From: Shewanella sp. MBTL60-112-B2
GTDB taxonomy: Bacteria; Pseudomonadota; Gammaproteobacteria; Enterobacterales; Shewanellaceae
Direction: 5' to 3'
DNA length: 64,000 nucleotides
Assembly: GCF_019655055.1 (NCBI RefSeq)
Contig: NZ_BPFA01000003.1
Span: 1-64,000, forward strand
In this document: piece by piece, positions 52,926-61,452 of the stretch
How the letters are laid out: the number at the start of each line of letters is the position of its first letter
Position numbering within the stretch: position 1 is the stretch's first letter
Translations under genes and position numbers: made by a program
Notes under the pieces: model-generated
The model's input: the letters and a program-made list of their open reading frames with translations, nothing else
What the model was told of the DNA's origin: nothing
Database searches by the model: none

Positions 52926-53447
52926 ATGCCGACTCAAACCAAGCGTGTTTTCTTAGGTTTTTCGCTGAATCAAAGCCAGACTCAAGCGGTAACCGCGATT
53001 CAGGCGCAACTTCCTAAAAACGTCCGCCTCGTGCCTAGCGCCAATTTGCATATGACCTTAGCCTTTTTAGGCGCTGCGACTCCAGCTCAGCTTACAGCAC
53101 TTATCGATAAGGTTAACCGTCTACACAAACCTAAATTTAGCGTCACTCTTGATACGCTGGCCCACTGGGCTAAACCTAAAATTCTCTGCCTTAGAGGGGC
53201 TGCCTGTGATAATCGCCTACGCCAACTCGCACTCGATAGCCAAAGTCTGGCAAGCGAACTTGGCTTACATTGCAGTGAACATGACTATAATCCCCACATC
53301 ACCTTGTCGCGCAAGGCCAAAGCTGAAGTAAGCGGCGTTGAGTATCAGGCCATTTTCCTGCAGCCTGAACGGTTACAGCTATTTGAATCTTATCCCGGCC
53401 CTAATGGGGTCGAATATCCAACACTTCACTCATGGGATTTGCTTTAA
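52926..53447 (+). CDS. thpR: RNA 2',3'-cyclic phosphodiesterase (2'-5' RNA ligase family)
   Basis: A 173-residue 2H phosphoesterase. The two catalytic motifs are HMTL (His42-x-Thr44) and HITL (His124-x-Thr126). Family members hydrolyse 2',3'-cyclic phosphate ends of RNA and join or cleave 2'-5' bonds. AGGAG six bases upstream fixes the ATG at 52926; the longer frame is not conserved. It lies next to hrpB as in E. coli. A diverged copy of the last 28 codons lies just downstream. Confidence 0.92.
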   Translation: MPTQTKRVFLGFSLNQSQTQAVTAIQAQLPKNVRLVPSANLHMTLAFLGAATPAQLTALIDKVNRLHKPKFSVTLDTLAHWAKPKILCLRGAACDNRLRQLALDSQSLASELGLHCSEHDYNPHITLSRKAKAEVSGVEYQAIFLQPERLQLFESYPGPNGVEYPTLHSWDLL

Positions 53448-53464
53448 GTTTAGCGCCATCACAA

Positions 53465-53548
53465 TTGCAGCTGTTCGAGTCTTATCCAGATCGCTACATT
53501 GGGGTCGAATAACCAACACTCCATTCGTGGAAACTAGGTGCTTTATAA
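53465..53548 (+). pseudogene. displaced 3'-end copy of thpR
   Basis: The sequence reads, in the frame of thpR, LQLFESYPDRYIGVE, a stop, then PTLHSWKLGAL and a stop. The intact gene has LQLFESYPGPNGVEYPTLHS at the same place. Several differences fall on third codon positions (TTA/TTG, CTA/CTG, TTT/TTC, GAA/GAG), so this tail comes from a homologous gene that diverged while still functional. It has no start. Confidence 0.88.
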
Positions 53549-53597
53549 AATCTGAGCTACCCTATGCAGCATTAAGTTCTAGCTATTTGAGATAACC

Positions 53598-53909
53598 ATG
53601 GAAACAACCGAAATTACCAAAGCACAACTGCTTACCCTACTGACGTCTTGGAAGCTAGGCGAAATTGACAATGAAGCCCTGCAAAACTGGATGGTCACCC
53701 ATTACGATCCACCAGAAGTTAAAATCGGTACCGGCGAGCCTGAATGGACTCAAGAAGCCATGAATATCGTGATGAATGAGTATGAAATTGCCAAAACTGA
53801 AAAGTTCAGACTCGATAATGCTCAGTATGCAATTGATTTTGTTAGCTGCAGTGAAAGCAACTTCAATCAAACTAAGCATCTGTTTATTCAAGATGGCTTT
53901 AGTGATTAG
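53598..53909 (+). CDS. small acidic protein of unknown function
   Basis: A 103-residue acidic soluble protein that I do not recognise. It is predicted mostly helical (ITKAQLLTLLTSWKLGEIDNEALQNWM) with one cysteine. Its size and helical pattern would suit an adaptor or regulator, but no motif proves it. A ribosome site is weak (GAGATAACC). It lies after the displaced thpR tail, in the same direction. Confidence 0.55.
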   Translation: METTEITKAQLLTLLTSWKLGEIDNEALQNWMVTHYDPPEVKIGTGEPEWTQEAMNIVMNEYEIAKTEKFRLDNAQYAIDFVSCSESNFNQTKHLFIQDGFSD

Positions 53910-53944
53910 CTCCTAATATCAATCAGTATCAACATAAAACAGGC

Positions 53945-53975
53945 AAAAAAAGGCCACCTCTCTAGGTGGCTAATC
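53945..53975 (-). terminator. leftward intrinsic terminator
   Basis: On the minus strand GCCACCT and AGGTGGC enclose AGAG, followed by CTTTTTTTGCC. It faces the leftward regulator gene whose stop codon is at 54196, about 220 bp upstream. Confidence 0.75.
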
Positions 53976-54195
53976 GAAGAACTGTTTAAGCAATTCAGAA
54001 AACTGCGACTTATCTACAGACTGAGTTGCTAATAGAGATCAACTGGAGTCGCGACAAACTAGTGACTCCAGTTTCTAATACTAAGCTGATAAAGTGTTAA
54101 TTAAGCAGCGAACCTTATTGGTATCACAAGCTCACACAATTACCCACAGACAAAATTTGAAATTATTTGAAAAGTTTTGAATTTTAATGATTTAA
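53976..54195. other. 3' non-coding region of the membrane regulator gene
   Basis: No gene is visible. It would form a long untranslated tail if the terminator at 53945-53975 is the one used. Confidence 0.35.
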
Positions 54196-55209
54196 CTAAT
54201 TCTCAGCGGCTATATCAGCTAACAGCAATTGATACAGAGACTCTGAATCGACCACTACGCCTTGGCCACCACTCTCAGAAACAGCATCAACGAGTCCCGG
54301 CGACTCCACATAGGTATAGAGGTAAAAAGGCGTCTTGTTGCCCTTGGCGCGAATAGCCTGTAATAACTTTAATCCAGCTAACGAGTCCCCGTGGCGCCCC
54401 ATATCAGAGATCACCGCTTGGTAATGGTACATGGACAACAACATTAAGGCCTCTTCTGAGGTTACCGTGTTATAGATGCCAATATTCTGCTGCTCTAAAT
54501 AGGCTTTTTCGACTAGATTATTTTCGGGGTGATCATCGACCCACAATACGCGACCGACTGCGTTATGAGGTTCACTGTAGGCCAATTGTTTTTTGGCTTC
54601 TGAATTTGAGCCTTCTCCCAGCCAGAACTGAAAAAATAACCCCAATATCAGCAGCAATGCGATTAACGCCTTAGCCAGTAACTCCCAAACAGTAGGCTGA
54701 CTAATGAGCTTTTTGGGGGCATTTTTGTCTAGTGAAGTATCCAGGCCTTGATGCGAATCTTGATTTTTTAGCGTCTCAATAACATCTCTATCGGTTTCAC
54801 GCCTAACCTGACTTCGTCTTTCATTACTAATACTGTGGCTATGGCTTTCAGGTTCCGAGCTTGCTTGTCGCTCTAGCTCTATTTCGGTCTTAGCAAAAAG
54901 CTGCTTACCAAGTTGATGCTCTAAACGATAACCGCGACCGTGAACGGTCTGGATAAGCGGCCCTTGATAGCCTGCCTTACAGAAAAGCTTACGTGTATCA
55001 GACACTAGCTTAGATAAGGACATATCAGATACGACCGTGTCTTGCCAGATGAGGTCTAAACACTCTTGTTTACTGCAGTGATCGGGGTAGCGCTCTGCCA
55101 ACATAACCAACAGAGTCATATTCCGCTCGTCGATAGCAAGACAATCCCCATCAACGTTCAGTTCTAATGTTTCACTGTCTATGGAGAATTCACTAAAACT
55201 TAGCTGCAT
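54196..55209 (-). CDS. ToxR-like transmembrane regulator with C-terminal receiver-like domain
   Basis: About 337 residues in three parts. Residues 1-98 form an OmpR/ToxR-type winged helix (DLIWQDTVVSDMSLSKLVSD; TVHGRGYRLEH). A polar linker leads to a single membrane helix (about 176-197, LLAKALIALLLILGLFFQFW). Residues 219-337 resemble a CheY receiver: RVLWVDDHPENN gives Asp225/Asp226, SDMGRH gives Asp269 as the phospho-acceptor and Thr299 fits the switch threonine, but the conserved Lys is absent. Positive residues precede the helix, so the DNA-binding part is inside and the receiver-like part outside. ATG 55209 has AAGGG upstream. Confidence 0.8.
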   Translation of the reverse strand: MQLSFSEFSIDSETLELNVDGDCLAIDERNMTLLVMLAERYPDHCSKQECLDLIWQDTVVSDMSLSKLVSDTRKLFCKAGYQGPLIQTVHGRGYRLEHQLGKQLFAKTEIELERQASSEPESHSHSISNERRSQVRRETDRDVIETLKNQDSHQGLDTSLDKNAPKKLISQPTVWELLAKALIALLLILGLFFQFWLGEGSNSEAKKQLAYSEPHNAVGRVLWVDDHPENNLVEKAYLEQQNIGIYNTVTSEEALMLLSMYHYQAVISDMGRHGDSLAGLKLLQAIRAKGNKTPFYLYTYVESPGLVDAVSESGGQGVVVDSESLYQLLLADIAAEN

Positions 55210-55355
55210 GTACACAAGCCCTTAATTGGCGAAGAAACATGCACGTATAATGCATTAAAACTCACCTTTGAGTAAACAGTGATGAGGTCGAATCAGTCTA
55301 GATAGCGATACACGCCTTAACTTATCTCAGGACGGGACAAACTGTGGACAAGAAA

Positions 55356-55377
55356 AAGCCCCGCTATCGCGAGGCTT
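55356..55377 (-). terminator. terminator of pepB
   Basis: On the minus strand AAGCCTCGC and GCGGGGCTT enclose GATA with TTT following, about 140 bp downstream of the pepB stop codon. Confidence 0.75.
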
Positions 55378-55514
55378 ATTGCTATAAGCGGACTGAGACT
55401 ATTCTAGCCTGCTTGCCCAAACTTAAATATTGGCCATTTGTATTAGCTTTGTTTACTAAACATCTATTTCAGGCTTTTATATCAGGCTTTAGTCTTGGTT
55501 ATTAGCACTTGTTA

Positions 55515-56792
55515 TTAGTCTTCTAATAGACCAGCGATAGTTAATACGCCGTGAGTCGTCGCGCCTGGAGACCAAAGATGATCTCCAGCATCTGAAAACG
55601 CAGAGGCTAAATCAATATGTAACCAGTTAGCCTGTGGGGCAACAAAACGCCATAGGAAGCCTGCAGCATTAGATGCACCGCCAGCTCCGCCGCCTTTCAT
55701 CGGACGACTGTTTGCCGTATCGGCATAGGCACTTGGGCAGTTATCTTTATGCCAAGGATCCAGTGGTAGCGGCCAAACACGCTCACCCACTGCCATTGCT
55801 TTTTGTTGCGCCAGCGCTAGCATCTCAGGCTTAGGTGAGAAAATAGCGTTGTAGTTAGTACCTACAGCCATAACTGCTGCGCCCGTTAGGGTCGCTGCGT
55901 CGATAATCACTGGCGCGCCTGTTTCTGAGGCAGCTTGTAAACCATCGGCCAGTACCAAGCGACCTTCGGCATCTGTATTGACCACTTCTACTGTAACGCC
56001 ATTCTTATATTTCAGAATGTCACCAAGCTTGTAAGCATGACCACTGATGAGGTTTTCCGCACAGCATAAGAACAATTTAACTCGCTTGTTAAGGCCTGAC
56101 TTCATTGCAAGGCCTAAAGCCGCAGTCACTGTAGCCGCGCCGCCCATGTCACACTTCATCCCAAGCATGCCTTCTGAGCCTTTAATACTATATCCGCCAG
56201 AGTCAAAGGTGATCCCTTTGCCTACTAGGGCAACAGAGACATCGGCGTCACTCGCTAATGGGTTAAAGTCTAACTCAAGCAGCGCAGGTGGACGCTCACT
56301 GCCGCGGCCAACAGCATGAATGCCAATCCACTTCTCTGCTAATAGCGCTTCGCCTTCAATAATGCGATAGCTCACCTTGTCACCGCCGATATCGCTAAGC
56401 CATTTAGCTGCTTGAGTCGCAAGCGCTACTGGTGATAAGTTTTCAGGGGTTTCATTAATCAGCTGACGGGCAAATGTCGCGCTTTCAAGACGGCTCGCTA
56501 ACAACGCTTTAGTTGCGTCGTCGCCAGTCCACTCAATAATTGGTGTGGTAAGCGCTGTGGCAAACCCTTGTGCAAAAGCCCACTGCAGATCTAAGCTCCA
56601 TAGCTCACCAGTAAGGGCTACTTTAGTCACGCCTTGCAGTTCTAACTTACGTGCCGCTTGCTGTACATGCAGCAAAGCATCGCCCTCTATCATATGAATA
56701 GAGGCGAACTCCCCTTGAAAGGTCACATCTGCTCTGCCCCAATGAGCTGCAGCAGGTTCGTTAGTTAGTGTCACTTTCATAAAATCCGTCAT
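55515..56792 (-). CDS. pepB: aminopeptidase PepB (M17 family)
   Basis: A 425-residue leucyl-aminopeptidase-type enzyme using two metal ions. The signature NTDAEGRLVLADGL (about 271-284) carries two metal ligands. VGKGITFDSGGYSIKGS and MKCDMGGAATV hold the other ligands and the catalytic lysine. Length matches E. coli PepB (427) rather than PepA (about 500), because the N-terminal domain is short. It should release N-terminal amino acids from peptides in the cytoplasm. It is divergent from sfsA. Confidence 0.9.
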   Translation of the reverse strand: MTDFMKVTLTNEPAAAHWGRADVTFQGEFASIHMIEGDALLHVQQAARKLELQGVTKVALTGELWSLDLQWAFAQGFATALTTPIIEWTGDDATKALLASRLESATFARQLINETPENLSPVALATQAAKWLSDIGGDKVSYRIIEGEALLAEKWIGIHAVGRGSERPPALLELDFNPLASDADVSVALVGKGITFDSGGYSIKGSEGMLGMKCDMGGAATVTAALGLAMKSGLNKRVKLFLCCAENLISGHAYKLGDILKYKNGVTVEVVNTDAEGRLVLADGLQAASETGAPVIIDAATLTGAAVMAVGTNYNAIFSPKPEMLALAQQKAMAVGERVWPLPLDPWHKDNCPSAYADTANSRPMKGGGAGGASNAAGFLWRFVAPQANWLHIDLASAFSDAGDHLWSPGATTHGVLTIAGLLED

Positions 56793-57099
56793 GCTAGGTC
56801 CTTATTATATAAATCGATGTCGCCAATAACCGCAGCTTACCGCCGCTATTATCCACAACCAGCCTATTTTTAGTGCAAGCAGTCTACTGGATCCCTGACC
56901 ATATCTAAAGACGATAGTCATAACAGCAAGACTATAATAGTGGCAGTATTTTGAGACAGGTAATTAAGCGCCCCTTGATATCGCTCTGTTTTGCTCGATG
57001 TCATCAGCCTTGTGCTAATTAAAGCTGCAGCAAACACTTGCCACAGCTGAGGCAAATTTTGCTAACCTAGGCGCAAAGCAGGTCAACACAGACATTTAT
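56793..57099. other. divergent promoter region between pepB and sfsA
   Basis: Non-coding spacer of about 300 bp. No repeat or recognisable operator is visible. Confidence 0.4.
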
Positions 57100-57804
57100 A
57101 TGGAATTTAGTCCCTCTTTCGAAACTGGCGTGTTAATCCAACGCTATAAACGCTTTTTAACTGATATCACCTTAGACAATGGCGAACAGGTCACCATTCA
57201 TTGCCCTAATACTGGATCGATGAAAAACTGCTTATTTCCCGGTGAGAAAGTCTGGTTCTCTACCTCTGATAATCCTAAACGTAAATACAGCCGCACCTGG
57301 GAGTTAGCCCAAACCCCTGAAGGCCACATCGTTGGTATCAATACCGGTCGAGCCAATGCGCTGGCAGAAGAAGCCATTCAAGCAGGGGTCATCACCGAAT
57401 TACAAGGCTATGATTCTCTACGCCGAGAAGTGAAATACGGCAGTGAAAACAGTCGTATCGATATATTGCTTGAGGATACAAAAAAGCCTAACTGCTATAT
57501 AGAAGTCAAAAGTTGTACTTTATTAGAAGAAGGGCAAGGCTATTTCCCAGACGCCGTGACAGCTCGAGGGCAAAAACATCTTCGCGAACTTATGGAAATG
57601 GTAGAGCAAGGCCATCGCGCCGTATTGCTATTTGTTGTTCAGCATTCGGGCATAAACAGTGTTCAAGCTGCTGCGCATATCGATGCCGAGTATGCCGAGT
57701 TACTTAGCAAGGCATATCGCAAAGGTGTCGAGATAATAGCCTACTGCACCGACTCATCGCCTTCGGGAGCAAGTCTGGTTAAATCCTGTCCGGTTAGGCT
57801 TTAA
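57100..57804 (+). CDS. sfsA: sugar fermentation stimulation protein SfsA
   Basis: A 234-residue protein of the SfsA family, which has an OB-like DNA-binding region and a restriction-endonuclease-like core. [15 protein letters not shown] near residue 35, NSRIDILLE near 117, and [20 protein letters not shown] near 133 are the family motifs; the Asp and Glu-x-Lys match a PD-(D/E)xK nuclease core. Its true function is unclear. It lies next to dksA as in E. coli. Confidence 0.93.
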   Translation: MEFSPSFETGVLIQRYKRFLTDITLDNGEQVTIHCPNTGSMKNCLFPGEKVWFSTSDNPKRKYSRTWELAQTPEGHIVGINTGRANALAEEAIQAGVITELQGYDSLRREVKYGSENSRIDILLEDTKKPNCYIEVKSCTLLEEGQGYFPDAVTARGQKHLRELMEMVEQGHRAVLLFVVQHSGINSVQAAAHIDAEYAELLSKAYRKGVEIIAYCTDSSPSGASLVKSCPVRL

Positions 57805-57962
57805 ATCAAAAGATAGGGTTGAAATTGTTCGTAATAGCGGACATAGTCAAAGAATAGACCCCGATTAACACAAATTATTTGCCTAGTATAAAGCTTTCTG
57901 GTATAGATAGCGGCCGTTATTTAAGACGCCCTACAACGCAAATGATTAACAGGAGATGCGTT

Positions 57963-58406
57963 ATGCCAGAAGGCACTAGAAAACTTGGCGTGCTCGCTAT
58001 CGCAGGTGTAGATCCTTACCAGGAAAAACCAGGTGAGGAGTACATGAACGAGGCTCAATTGGGTCACTTTAAGAAGATTCTTGAAGCATGGCGTAACCAA
58101 TTGCGCGAAGAAGTTGATCGCACTCTGAATCACATGCAAGACGAGGCTGCCAATTTCCCTGATCCTGTCGATCGTGCAGCTCAGGAAGAAGAGTTCAGCT
58201 TAGAATTACGTGCTCGTGATAGAGAGCGTAAGCTAATTAAGAAAATCGAAAAGACAATGCAAAAGATTGAAGAAGACGATTTTGGCTTCTGTGAATCTTG
58301 TGGTATCGAAATCGGTATTCGTCGATTAGAAGCACGTCCAACAGCCGATCAGTGTATCGATTGTAAAACGTTAGCTGAAATCAAAGAAAAGCAGATGGCA
58401 GGCTAA
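57963..58406 (+). CDS. dksA: RNA polymerase-binding transcription factor DksA
   Basis: A 147-residue regulator that binds the RNA polymerase secondary channel and acts with ppGpp. A coiled coil (about 35-110) carries the acidic tip in [17 protein letters not shown]. The zinc finger is [17 protein letters not shown] followed by CIDC. AGGAGATGCGTT before the ATG at 57963 fixes the start; the longer frame is not conserved. A hairpin terminator or attenuator follows, before gluQRS. Confidence 0.96.
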   Translation: MPEGTRKLGVLAIAGVDPYQEKPGEEYMNEAQLGHFKKILEAWRNQLREEVDRTLNHMQDEAANFPDPVDRAAQEEEFSLELRARDRERKLIKKIEKTMQKIEEDDFGFCESCGIEIGIRRLEARPTADQCIDCKTLAEIKEKQMAG

Positions 58407-58421
58407 ATGCCATCTTAAGGT

Positions 58422-58450
58422 GCGGAGCTTTTAGCTCCGCTCTTTTGTTT
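58422..58450 (+). terminator. terminator/attenuator between dksA and gluQRS
   Basis: GCGGAGC/GCTCCGC with a TTTTA-type loop, then TCTTTTGTTTT. It lies between dksA and gluQRS and would limit read-through. Confidence 0.85.
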
Positions 58451-58464
58451 TACGACTGCTATAA

Positions 58465-59343
58465 ATGGCTAATACGACTCCATATATAGGCCGCTTTGCG
58501 CCTTCCCCATCTGGTCCTCTTCATTTTGGTTCATTGATTGCTGCCCTCGGCAGTTTTTTGCGTGCCCGCTCTTTAGGTGGTAAATGGTTGCTTCGTATCG
58601 AAGATATCGATCCGCCACGTGAAATTGCAGGAGCCAGCAGTGCCATTTTGAAAACCCTTGAAGCCTATGGTTTAGAGTGGGATGACTCTGTGCTCTATCA
58701 GAGCCAACGACTTGATGTATATCAAGCTCGAATTGAGCAATTACTGCAAGATAATCAAGCCTATTATTGCCAATGCACCCGCAAGCAGATCCAAGCCATG
58801 GGCGGCAGTTACGATGGCCGTTGCGGTCAGTTATTACAGCCACTCAGCCAAGGGGCTATTCGAGTACGCAATCCATTTGCCGTCGAGCATTTTGTTGACC
58901 AACATATGGGGCGAGTATCTGTCGATAGCGCATTTGCTGCAGAAGACTTTATCATCAAGCGCAGTGATGGCTTATATGCTTATCAGCTCGCTGTGGTGCT
59001 AGATGATATTTATCAGCAAATTACCGAAGTCGTTAGAGGTTGTGATCTACTTGAGCCTACTTGTCGTCAAGAAAGCTTATATCAGATCTTAAAAGCACCA
59101 GCACCAAAGTGGCTGCACCTACCGTTGGCCTGTGCCGAAAAAGGTAGAAAGTTATCTAAGCAGAATCATGCAGCTGCAATCGATAACCAGTATCCGCAAG
59201 CCAGTATTAACGCTGCTTTAGGCTTCTTAGGTCAACAGCCTGTGACAGCTGAATCTCAGGTCAGCAAGATGATTGAACAGGCCGTGAGTCAATTTGATCT
59301 CTCCAAGGTACCTAAGCAATCGGAAATACTCCTTGATACGTGA
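58465..59343 (+). CDS. gluQ: glutamyl-Q tRNA(Asp) synthetase
   Basis: A 292-residue paralogue of the catalytic domain of glutamyl-tRNA synthetase that attaches glutamate to queuosine in tRNA(Asp). The HIGH-like motif reads GRFAPSPSGPLHFGSL (about 8-23), and the KMSKS-like motif reads GRKLSKQNH. The zinc site is YYCQCTRKQ with a second cysteine in GRCG. There is no anticodon-binding domain, as expected. It lies between dksA and pcnB as in E. coli. Confidence 0.94.
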   Translation: MANTTPYIGRFAPSPSGPLHFGSLIAALGSFLRARSLGGKWLLRIEDIDPPREIAGASSAILKTLEAYGLEWDDSVLYQSQRLDVYQARIEQLLQDNQAYYCQCTRKQIQAMGGSYDGRCGQLLQPLSQGAIRVRNPFAVEHFVDQHMGRVSVDSAFAAEDFIIKRSDGLYAYQLAVVLDDIYQQITEVVRGCDLLEPTCRQESLYQILKAPAPKWLHLPLACAEKGRKLSKQNHAAAIDNQYPQASINAALGFLGQQPVTAESQVSKMIEQAVSQFDLSKVPKQSEILLDT

Positions 59344-59430
59344 GCTCAATCGTATACTCATTAAGCTTTAATTGAGTTATCATAGCCCACTTGTTTTTAC
59401 CCAAATTAAGATCCAAATCAGAGGTGTCCC

Positions 59431-60828
59431 ATTTTTCGCCGTATTAGCCAATTCTGTAAACAGCTTTTTGAAGACAGTCCAAAAGCTGAAGAACACACAC
59501 AGACAGGTCTTAGTTTAGAGGTCGTGCCTAGAAATGCGCACGCAATTTCTCGCAGACAGATCAGTGAAAATGCGATCAAAGTACTCTATAGACTACATAA
59601 GTCAGGCTTTAAAGCTTACTTAGTCGGTGGCGGTGTACGCGATATCTTATTGGGTTTACAACCGAAAGATTTCGATGTCGTAACCAATGCAACGCCTGAA
59701 GAGATTAAGCGCCTGTTCCGCAACTGCCGACTCGTTGGCCGTCGCTTCCGTCTTGCTCATATCGTTTTTGGACGCGATGTGATTGAAGTTGCAACTCTGC
59801 GTGGCCACCACGTCGATAGCGGTGAAAAAATCTCTAAGACCAATGAATCCGGTCGACTACTGCGTGACAATGTCTACGGCAGCATCGATGAAGATGCCGA
59901 ACGTCGTGACTTTACCGTTAACGCCCTATATTACGATATTAGTGATTTCTCTATTCACAGCTATGGCGGTGGATTACAAGATTTAGAAAACCGTACCATT
60001 CGTTTGATTGGCGACCCAGAAACTCGCTATCGCGAAGATCCTGTGCGTATGCTTCGTGCAGTGCGTTTCGCGACAAAGCTTGGGATGAGCATTGAACCCA
60101 AGGCAGCCGAGCCAATTAAAGGCCTCGCGCATCTACTTAAAGATATTCCTGCCGCGCGTATGTATGAAGAAGTATTGAAGCTGTTTTTCGCAGGAAAAGC
60201 GCTTGAAAACTACCATATGCTTCGAGAGTTTGGTTTGTTTGAGCCGCTATTCCCTCAAGTCGAAGCGTTGTTAAAAGAATATCCAAACGGTGAAACCTCG
60301 AAGTTATTGCAAGAGATGATGGCAAATACTGATGAGCGCGTTGCGCAAGATAAGCCGGTTACACCAGCCTTCTTCTATGCTGCACTACTTTGGTACCCAT
60401 TGAGTCAGCGTGCAGACGATATCGCACTAGAGAGTGGTCTCAGCTCTTACGACGCTTATAATGCCGCCATGGGTGATGTTATGGAGCAGCAATGTCGAAC
60501 CATTAGTGTTCCACGCCGCTTCAGCACTATCAGTAAAGATATTTGGCAGCTACAACTTAGGTTCGATCGAAACAAAGGCACCAAGGCCTTTAGATTTATC
60601 GAACACCCTAAGTTTAGAGCCGCGTACGATCTGTTATTACTCCGCGCCCATGCCGAAGGTGGTGTTTTGGCTAAGAGTGCTGCATGGTGGAAGAGCTTTG
60701 TCGAAGGCAATGAAGATCAACGCAATGTAATTGCTCGCTCAGCCAATAAAGGCGGCCGAAACCGCAGCTCGAACCAACGTCGCCGCCGTAAGCCAAGCGC
60801 TAACTCGGCACCAAAATCTGCAGAATAA
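59431..60828 (+). CDS. pcnB: poly(A) polymerase I, probable AUU start
   Basis: A 465-residue nucleotidyltransferase that adds poly(A) tails to RNA. The core motif is LVGGGVRDILLGLQPKDFDVVTNATPEE, and RLVGRRFRLAH, ERRDFTVNALYYD and GDPETRYREDPVRMLRAVRFA follow. The C-terminus is basic (NRSSNQRRRRKPS). The reading frame extends upstream of the GTG at 59524 with residues IFRRISQFCKQLFE that match the E. coli N-terminus. It begins at an ATT with GAGGTG six bases before it. E. coli pcnB also starts at AUU and is also 465 residues. It is coupled to folK (TAATG). Confidence 0.9.
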   Translation: MFRRISQFCKQLFEDSPKAEEHTQTGLSLEVVPRNAHAISRRQISENAIKVLYRLHKSGFKAYLVGGGVRDILLGLQPKDFDVVTNATPEEIKRLFRNCRLVGRRFRLAHIVFGRDVIEVATLRGHHVDSGEKISKTNESGRLLRDNVYGSIDEDAERRDFTVNALYYDISDFSIHSYGGGLQDLENRTIRLIGDPETRYREDPVRMLRAVRFATKLGMSIEPKAAEPIKGLAHLLKDIPAARMYEEVLKLFFAGKALENYHMLREFGLFEPLFPQVEALLKEYPNGETSKLLQEMMANTDERVAQDKPVTPAFFYAALLWYPLSQRADDIALESGLSSYDAYNAAMGDVMEQQCRTISVPRRFSTISKDIWQLQLRFDRNKGTKAFRFIEHPKFRAAYDLLLLRAHAEGGVLAKSAAWWKSFVEGNEDQRNVIARSANKGGRNRSSNQRRRRKPSANSAPKSAE

Positions 60829-61322
60829 TGGCGCAAGTCTATGTCGCCTTGGGCGCTAACTTAGCCGACCCAATTAGCCAACTCAATAATGCCTGTGATG
60901 CATTGTTGAGTTTGGCGAATGCTGATTCCTTTAGTGTTTCTTCCTATTATCGTTCCGCCCCTATGGGTGACGTCGAGCAGCCTGACTATGTCAATGCAGT
61001 TGCAGGCTTTCAGACTGACCTCGCACCGATTGAGCTACTCGATGCCTTGCAGAGTATTGAAAATCTGCAAGGGCGTGTTAGAGAGTTACGCTGGGGACCA
61101 AGAACACTCGATTTAGATCTATTGCTTTATGACAAGCAGTTTATCGATACCCCTCGCCTAACTGTGCCCCATTATGGGATGCGTGAGCGCAGCTTTGTAT
61201 TGGTGCCGCTTGCCGATATTGCACCTGAGCTTATCTTGCCGGACAATACTCCGCTTTCAAGTTTGCTCAACGACTCTTTAAGAGCCGAGCTAGTGTTAGC
61301 TCATGCTGCGACTGCTGAATAA
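60828..61322 (+). CDS. folK: HPPK, 6-hydroxymethyl-7,8-dihydropterin pyrophosphokinase
   Basis: A 164-residue folate-pathway enzyme. VALGANLADP at residue 5, the loop with SSYYRSAPMGDVEQPDYVNAV, and RWGPRTLDLDLLLYD (about 88-102) with the magnesium-binding aspartates are the conserved features; VPHYGMRERSFVLVPLADIAP completes the signature. The start codon overlaps the pcnB stop by one base, so translation is coupled. Confidence 0.95.
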   Translation: MAQVYVALGANLADPISQLNNACDALLSLANADSFSVSSYYRSAPMGDVEQPDYVNAVAGFQTDLAPIELLDALQSIENLQGRVRELRWGPRTLDLDLLLYDKQFIDTPRLTVPHYGMRERSFVLVPLADIAPELILPDNTPLSSLLNDSLRAELVLAHAATAE

Positions 61323-61452
61323 GTGACATTCAGCCGTTGCGATTTTCTGTTAGTATAATCGCATCCGTTTTTAAAGGTTTAACACCGAGAGCATGGAAGT
61401 GAGCCTAGTTGGCCTATAACCACTTCACAAATTGGGTTAGAAAGTTACCATT

